Made by a program: the position numbers and the translations under genes
In this document: one piece after another, positions 25,161 to 30,029 of the stretch
Numbering within the stretch: the stretch's first letter is position 1
How the letters are laid out: each line of letters opens with the position of its first letter
From: Chara braunii
Lineage: Eukaryota > Streptophyta > Charophyceae > Charales > Characeae
Assembly: GCA_003427395.1 (NCBI GenBank)
Contig: BFEA01000105.1
Coordinates: 2,195,302-2,225,330, forward strand
Length of the DNA: 30,029 nucleotides
Reading direction: 5' to 3'
Notes under the pieces: model-generated
What the model was told of the DNA's origin: nothing
Seen by the model: only the letters and a program-made list of their open reading frames with translations
Databases searched by the model: none

Positions 25161-26451
25161 GCTCAGATTAGTCTCCTGGAATGTCAGGGGTCTTACGGAC
25201 TCAAATGACAAATGCAAGTGGGCCAGGCTCAAGTCGTGGTCTCACCGGCACAAGGCCCAGGTCATCATGCTCCAGGAGACTAAGCTCAATGAGGAAAAAA
25301 TAGATGAAGCTAGATGGAAAGGGCAGGGACCCCAGTTTTGGGCCCCTGCAGACGGTACTAAAGGGGGCACATCGATCCTTGTTCACAAAGACTTAAATTT
25401 CAGAGTCTTGGATGAATTCTCTGATTCTCTAGGCAGATGGGTTTGGGTCACGGCGGTCATCGATGACACGGAATGGACTTTCGCGTCCATCTACGCCCCG
25501 GTAGATCGTCGCGAAAAGATTCAATTTTTTGAAATGTTACCCAAGGTCATACCAGACTCCCCCAACCTGGTTCTAAGGGGGGACTGGAACACAATCCTGG
25601 ACCCACTGGCAGATTCATGTGCTGCAAACCCGCTAAGGAGCGACTCCATAGCCCTGGGAAGTATGTTAGATAGCATGGGCCTGATTGAGCCGTTTAGACA
25701 GCTTTACCCTCAAGTCACAGCCTACACCTGGGTTTCTAACACCCCTAGGGCAGATAGAACTTACACCCGATTGCGGCTAGACTTCCTTCTGACCAGGGGC
25801 AAGGCAGCAGATTGGGCAATGGAAGTTTCCATGCCGTTTGATTCTCTCTCTGATCACAGACCTGTCCTTGCCACTTTTGTACCCGATGGGCACATAGTTC
25901 GGGGTAAAGGGTATTACAGGCTCAACACGGATATTCTGAGAGACACGGGGCTTGTTTCCTCGGTAAGACGTTCACTAAACAAACTGCACTCTCTAGCTCA
26001 CTATTTTGAGTCAGAGACGGTTTGGCTGGAAACTGCCAACAGATTGGCAGCCACGAGCCTTAGTTTTGCCTCCAGAGTCAAGGCCAAAGCTGGCCGTCAA
26101 GTGGAGGAGGAATGCCTTAGACGAATAGAAGGAGCGGAGAACAGTCTAAATGAGGACCCTAAGTTTGCTAGCTATTGGATGGGGGTCAGGAATTTTTGGA
26201 AAGACAAACTTGAAAACCTGCAGATTGAGAAGGAAAAAGCGTGGGCAGACAAGGCAAAGGTCAAGTGGATGGATGTTGGAGATAGAATGTCAAAGGAGAA
26301 TTTTCAGAGACTAACTAGGCGTAAGGGCTCCGCAGTCATAATTGAGCTAGACCACCCCTTTGACGTCTTCCAGCCCAGAGCCAAGGAGACCCACACAATC
26401 CTAGAGTATGGACATTCTCACATCCTGCAGGCCAGTTTGTCCGGACCCTAG
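25153..26451 (+). pseudogene. LINE-B ORF2, AP-type endonuclease domain and linker
   Basis: It starts at the ATG overlapping the ORF1 stop (ATGAGTAA). All APE-type endonuclease blocks are present in order: LVSWNVRGL (metal-binding Asn), MLQETKL (Glu), WTFASIYAPV, GDWNTI (25579-25590), RLDFLL, and SDHRPVLATF (25849 onward). This enzyme nicks target DNA to prime reverse transcription. The linker then includes the Cys-free segment KWMDVGDRMSKENFQRLTRR before the RT. The frame stops at TAG 26449-26451, but the adjacent frame carries the RT from at least 26440, so a one-base indel lies near 26435-26450. Annotated as part of a broken ORF2, with the endonuclease itself looking intact. Confidence 0.85.
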
Positions 26452-27535
26452 GGACATAGAGCTTGAAGACATTTTGTGGCAATCCTACGATGTACAACTC
26501 CCCTTACAAGGGAAATTAGACCTAGACCGACCATTGTCAATTGAAGAACTATCTCAGACGGTGAAAACTATGAAGAAAGACAAGTGCCCGGGCAGCGACG
26601 GGCTCCCGATAGAATACTATGGCTGCTTTTGGGAGATCTTGGACCCGGTATTAGTGAATATTTTCAATGGCCTACTGGACGGCTCAGATCTGGGGGAGGA
26701 CATGAGGATGGGGATTATCTCGCTGTTATACAAAAAAGGGGACAAACGGAACATCAGAAACTGGAGGCCTATCTCCCTCCTGAATACGTCTTACAAGATT
26801 CTTGCCAAAACCCTCGCTAACAGACTGAAAAAGTACTTACCGTCTCTGGTAAGGGATGAGCAAGCCGGGTTTGTCCAGAACAGAAATATTCTACATAACA
26901 TTATGCTCACCATAGAAGCCCTGGAAACAATGAAGGAAGACCAACCTGAGGTTGTAGCCCTTCTCTTAGACCTAGAGAAGGCTTACGATAGAGTCAACTG
27001 GTAGTTCGTTCTTGACACCTTACATCGAGCAGGCTTTGGTGAATTGTTCTGCACTTGGGTCAGAGCCCTTTACACAACAGGCATAGGCAGGGTCATGGTC
27101 AACGGTGAAATTTCTAATCCCTTCCCCTTGACGCGGTCACTCAGACAAGGGTGTCCGTTGTTACCCATGCTCTTTGTATTACAAATGGAGGTCTTATTAT
27201 CTTTGATTAGGGGACATCCGGAAATCCATGGTTTGCAGCTGCCCAATGGAGGGCAGTGCAAAGGCTCGGCCATGGCTGATGACTTGTTCGCCTTGTCCAT
27301 TAACTCCAAAGAATCTTTAGGAGCCCTCAAGGAGTGTCTAGATCTCTACTCGAAATTCTCTGGAGCCCTCGTGAACTGGCCTAAGTCTGTTGCTATTTCA
27401 AACGAAAGTTCACATTTGTCAGTGGATTGGGGGTTGAAACGTCTACCTGTCGGGGAGTGTGAGCGGTTTTTGGGTGTGCAGGTGAGCATGTTGGATAGCA
27501 AGAAGACAGCAAGTACTCTGGTGGAGTGTTTCTGA
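26408..27535 (+). pseudogene. LINE-B ORF2, reverse transcriptase domain with one internal TAG
   Basis: The frame reads the RT blocks in order: MKKDKCPGSDGLPIEYY, MGIISLLYKKGDKRNIRNWR (block 2), ISLLNTSYKILAKTLANRLK, DEQAGFVQNRNI, and LLLDLEKAYDRVNW with catalytic Asp. TAG at 27002-27004 follows where LINEs usually have E, D or S before FVLDTL. It continues with SLRQGCPLLPMLF (usually PLSPLLF) and the catalytic pair as AMADDLFAL (27272-27283). The common form is F/YADD, so Met is unusual at the first position. It stops at TGA 27533-27535, where a probable deletion of about 25-30 residues has joined the thumb region out of frame. Confidence 0.85.
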
Positions 27536-28608
27536 ACACGTCAGTTTTCTCACTCATCTGGTACCCTGGGTCAATCAGAATTCTGGAGGTAAGGACATAC
27601 AGCAGAATCAGATCCTTATCCACCAGGTACCTTTGGAAGGGGACGGATAATGAAGAAGTGGGTTACTTACCGAAATTGGCCTGGAAGAAGGTTACGGGAA
27701 GTAAGATGGACGGAGGTCTGGGTATTAAAGATCCAGAACTCCAGGTTAACGCATTGTTAGCAAGATGGGTAATTAAATTACTCACAGATTTCTCTTCTCA
27801 CCCATGGGTAGAGCTGGCGATAAGTGTCCTTATGAAGGAATGGGACCTGTCCCGGAGAGAGGATGTTTGGGTGGGTCTTCTCACACCCTCTATGCTTAAG
27901 GGCCTGTTCAGATCTGGATTCTGGAAGGACATCCTCCAAGCCTGGTTGGTTGTCCATCCCAGTCAGATTCAGGAACCTCAGAACAGAGAGGAGGTTCTGG
28001 CCCAACAAATATTTGAGAACAATTCTATTCGGGAAGACACGGGTCTACCCTGGCCAGCTGGGAACCTGCCTGGGCATTTTGGCAAATCTTGGATACAAAG
28101 GGGGGTGTCCAAAATCTCGGATCTCTGGGACTCAGAGCTGGTTGCATGGAGATCAGGAGTGGAGCTGAAGACTAAACTCCACCACTTGAGACGAGTTTCT
28201 GAATGGGTGGAGGAAGTCATTAGCAGTATTCCACAGAATTGGAAGGATATTCTGAATGATCCGGTTCCTTCGTACGAAGGGGGCTGGGTGGTTCACAAGA
28301 ACCAAACAGCTCCCTCCGAAATATGGAAGGTCACCAACATACTGGATCAGGGTTGGGCAGCAGTGGATTCATACGTCATCGAACAAACGGAACATGGACA
28401 AGATCAGTATCGCTCCTTACGTAAGGAGGGAGAGTCGGTAGTACGCCTTCAAGCAGTCAAGTCTGTAGTGGTGTGCTCGAAGAAGGTGGGGAAGGACTCG
28501 GTTATATACTATTGCCCTGTTGGAATCAAGGGGGTTACAGCCTCAATACACTGCCCCTCCATTGGGGATGGAAGATGTTGGAACCCGTTAGACAGGTCTG
28601 CCTCTTAG
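27526..28608 (+). pseudogene. LINE-B ORF2, thumb/connector region
   Basis: A convincing LINE post-RT region: NTSVFSLIWYPGSIRILEVR, IRSLSTRYLWKGTDNEEVGY, LAWKKVTGSKMDGGLGIKDP and LQVNALLARWVIKLL, all standard for the segment between the RT palm and the C-terminal zinc motif. It is in a different frame from the RT because of the deletion near 27525. It runs to TAG 28606-28608, but the next segment's frame becomes coding somewhere between 28473 and 28600, so a second indel lies there. Confidence 0.8.
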
Positions 28609-29345
28609 AATACAGCCCTACAGTGGGCTACCAGGCACAGGCCAAATCTTGGTCACTCCCACTTGGGGTCAGTAATAGATGGCGGATGGAGAGTCAGGAG
28701 AGATCACTGGTCAAAAGTAAGATTAATTCTGCTAATCTGCGTAATCTGTGGCGACACTTAAGACGGATCCCGTCAGTCAAGTTTAGTAGCCTAGCCTGGC
28801 TACAATCCCATAGAATCATCCCCACTGCAAGTTGGTTGGCATCCAACAGAATGCCAGTGGACACTACATGTTGCAGATGCAAGAAAACGGCCGAAACAGC
28901 CACACATCTTTGGTGGACCTGTGTTGAGTCTAACAGAATTTGGGTCTGGTGGGCCAGACTCTGGCTACAGCATGTCGAGGATCAGGTGGAATGGGATGAG
29001 TGTTTCGCAGTAGAAGGGATAGTTCACAACGCGGAGACAGTAGGCAAGGGCTGGGTGTATGTGGCCACGGCCTGCAGAGCCGCCATAATGCATGTTATTT
29101 GGAAGCTTAGAAATGACAGAGCTTTTAGAAACAAATTCTATTCAGATCTGCAAACTATGAATATGGTCTTGGATAACATCAGGTCTCTCATCTGGGCAGA
29201 TTGGAGACGTGCCAGGAGAGCACGAAACAGGAAGACCGCCAGGGACCACTTCTTCCGAACTTGGGGAGAGAAGGTCAGAATGCTGAAATTAAAAGCGGCC
29301 AAAATCATCATTGAGCCGTGGCTGATGGGCCCGAGACCCCCGTGA
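28473..29345 (+). pseudogene. LINE-B ORF2, C-terminal zinc-binding region
   Basis: The frame contains NLRNLWRHLRRIPSVKFSSL, AWLQSHRIIPTASWLASNRM and a zinc-binding motif C-X2-C-X8-H-X4-C (TCCRCKKTAETATHLWWTC, 28869-28922). It continues with VIWKLRNDRAFRNK and a basic C-terminus (ADWRRARRARNRKTARDHFF), ending at TGA 29343-29345. This is the zf-RVT type region of plant LINEs, thought to help bind the RNA 3' end. The same order is seen in LINE-C at 16847-16914, with a different spacing between the second Cys and His (8 versus 12). Confidence 0.85.
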
Positions 29346-29791
29346 GGGAGGTGGACTCAGATCTGGGGCTCAGCTGAGCCCCTACTATCCTAAAGGGCCC
29401 AAGGCTGCACAACAGTTCAGGTTTCTGACAACAACACTAGCAGCATCTGGATTTCAATAGAAGATCATCTTGAATGACTAAACAGAAGACTGAATCCGAC
29501 CTGTCGTCACACAGACTAGAATCATTCTACTCTCACTGCAGTGGTGGAACTTGGAGTCGTATAGGAGTTTGCTCAAAGACTGTCTGTTTTTGTTACTGAT
29601 CAGTCATGGAGCTCATCATGGTTAGTATCTGATTCTCTAACTAGCTGGTGTCAGTAGGCTATACTTTTAGGCCGAGAGGGGATCATAAGCTTGTTTGGAC
29701 AGTCACATCTGACGCCGTTTTAGGTGAAGAGGCTTGTGTAATCCCTCCACTTCGACAGAAGGTTTCTGCCTGGGAACACTCTTTGTAATAT
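29346..29791 (+). other. LINE-B 3'UTR
   Basis: About 450 bp between the ORF2 stop and the terminal hairpin module. It begins with the perfect palindrome at 29365-29382 and ends CTTTGTAATAT immediately before GGGACG. No coding features. Confidence 0.6.
29365..29382. repeat. perfect 18-nt palindrome just after the ORF2 stop
   Basis: GGGGCTCAGCTGAGCCCC, 20 nt downstream of the TGA. The LINE-C 3'UTR has a related hairpin (GCCTCA..TGAGGC, plus strand about 15401-15423) upstream of its GGGACG module. Confidence 0.9.
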
Positions 29792-29952
29792 GGGACGCTG
29801 GACCCGGTTTCCAGCAGGTGCAGCTCCCCACGAATAGATCAGAGCCATCGAAATGTTCGCCGGCTACTATCACCAGGGGCTCTCAACACCCTGGAGGCAG
29901 TAGACCAGGCCCTGAACGATGTTTGAAAAAAAAAAAAAAAAAAAAAAAAAAA
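29792..29952 (+). mobile_element. LINE-B 3' terminal module (three hairpins) plus poly(A)
   Basis: Hairpin 1: GCTGGA-CCCGGTT-TCCAGC. Block GCTCCCCACGAATAGATC follows. The terminal hairpin has arms CTACT (29864-29868) plus CCAGGG (29873-29878) and CCCTGG (29889-29894) plus AGTAG (29899-29903), with loop GCTCTCAACA. Poly(A) is at 29925-29952, followed by the target duplication. The same module, with different terminal stems, recurs as isolated copies at 6280, 7278, 8812 and 13517 (plus) and 8187 and 9271 (minus); shorter versions are at 5142, 9142 and 14202. Confidence 0.8.
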
Positions 29953-29995
29953 GTTGTTCAGTTTACTTTTCTGCATAACATAGTTTTTTTTCGGA

Positions 29996-30029
29996 GTTTG
30001 TTTGTTTGTTTGTTTGTTTGTTTGTTTTT
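29996..30029 (+). repeat. microsatellite (GTTT)n
   Basis: About seven GTTT units at the window edge; continues beyond it. Confidence 0.85.

Larger units (their letters stand above)
19812..29952 (+). mobile_element. LINE-B: apparently full-length non-LTR retrotransposon, about 10.1 kb, with target duplication
   Basis: AAAAGTTGTTCAGTT at 19797-19811 recurs at 29949-29963, where its leading A residues merge with the poly(A) tail. This defines a target duplication of at least 11 bp (GTTGTTCAGTT). Between them lie a 2.36-kb 5'UTR, ORF1 (22168-25160), ORF2 (25153-29345), a 3'UTR, the hairpin module (29792) and poly(A). Plant L1-like elements are commonly about 6-7 kb, so this one is long. ORF1 has one frameshift and one TAG; ORF2 has one TAG and three frameshifts or small deletions, so the copy is inactive. 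Because it is complete from target duplication to tail, insertion was of full length and the damage came later or was inherited. Confidence 0.85.

Noticed and set aside
24213-27004. Reassigned genetic code with UAG as a sense codon
   Set aside because: The in-frame amber codons are few, accompanied by frameshifts, and easily explained as mutations of CAG, GAG or TGG. No other evidence supports recoding.

Overview
This is eukaryotic, repeat-dominated DNA with no bacterial-style gene order and no intact cellular gene that I can recognise. The coding capacity belongs almost entirely to three non-LTR retrotransposons (LINEs) of the plant L1-like type: a gag-like ORF1 with a zinc knuckle, and an ORF2 with an AP-type endonuclease, reverse transcriptase and C-terminal zinc-binding motif. 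Around them lie short poly(A)-tailed retroposons, tRNA-headed SINEs, TTAA-flanked foldback elements, tandem arrays and many long A/T tracts. Plant-type telomere-like motifs (CCCTAAA/TTTAGGG near 9703 and 20728) and the LINE type suggest the green lineage. A large, repeat-rich streptophyte alga such as Chara is my best guess, as inference only.

Layout. 1-3.3 kb: LINE-A on the minus strand, only ORF1 in the window. Its reading frame stays open from 3190 to the window edge apart from one TAG. Two 256-bp tandem units (3341-3852) lie upstream of it. 3.9-15.3 kb: an accumulation of retroposon tails, two TTAA foldback elements (6769-6919, 7410-7604), a long hairpin (8470-8571), a duplicated tRNA-like SINE (10057-10507), a 1.25-kb tRNA-headed SINE with a perfect 17-bp target duplication (11765-13010), a 150-bp inverted repeat (13151-13832) and a 37-bp tandem array. 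15.3-18.8 kb: LINE-C on the minus strand, a decayed copy with a 180-bp assembly gap. 18.8-19.4 kb: a second tRNA-headed SINE. 19.8-29.95 kb: LINE-B, an apparently full-length plus-strand element of about 10.1 kb bounded by an 11-15 bp target duplication. It has a 2.36-kb 5'UTR, a very long ORF1 overlapping ORF2 by ATGAGTAA, and a structured 3' end with poly(A).

How the parts relate. The last 160 nt of LINE-B are the same module as the short poly(A) retroposons scattered through the window. The module folds into up to three hairpins. The first keeps a 7-nt loop and shows compensatory stem changes. The last keeps its loop (consensus KGCTCTTAYCA) while its stem sequence differs from copy to copy yet remains self-complementary. 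I read this as the RNA structure recognised by the LINE reverse transcriptase, parasitised or left behind as truncated copies. All three LINE copies carry frameshifts, amber codons or deletions and look inactive.
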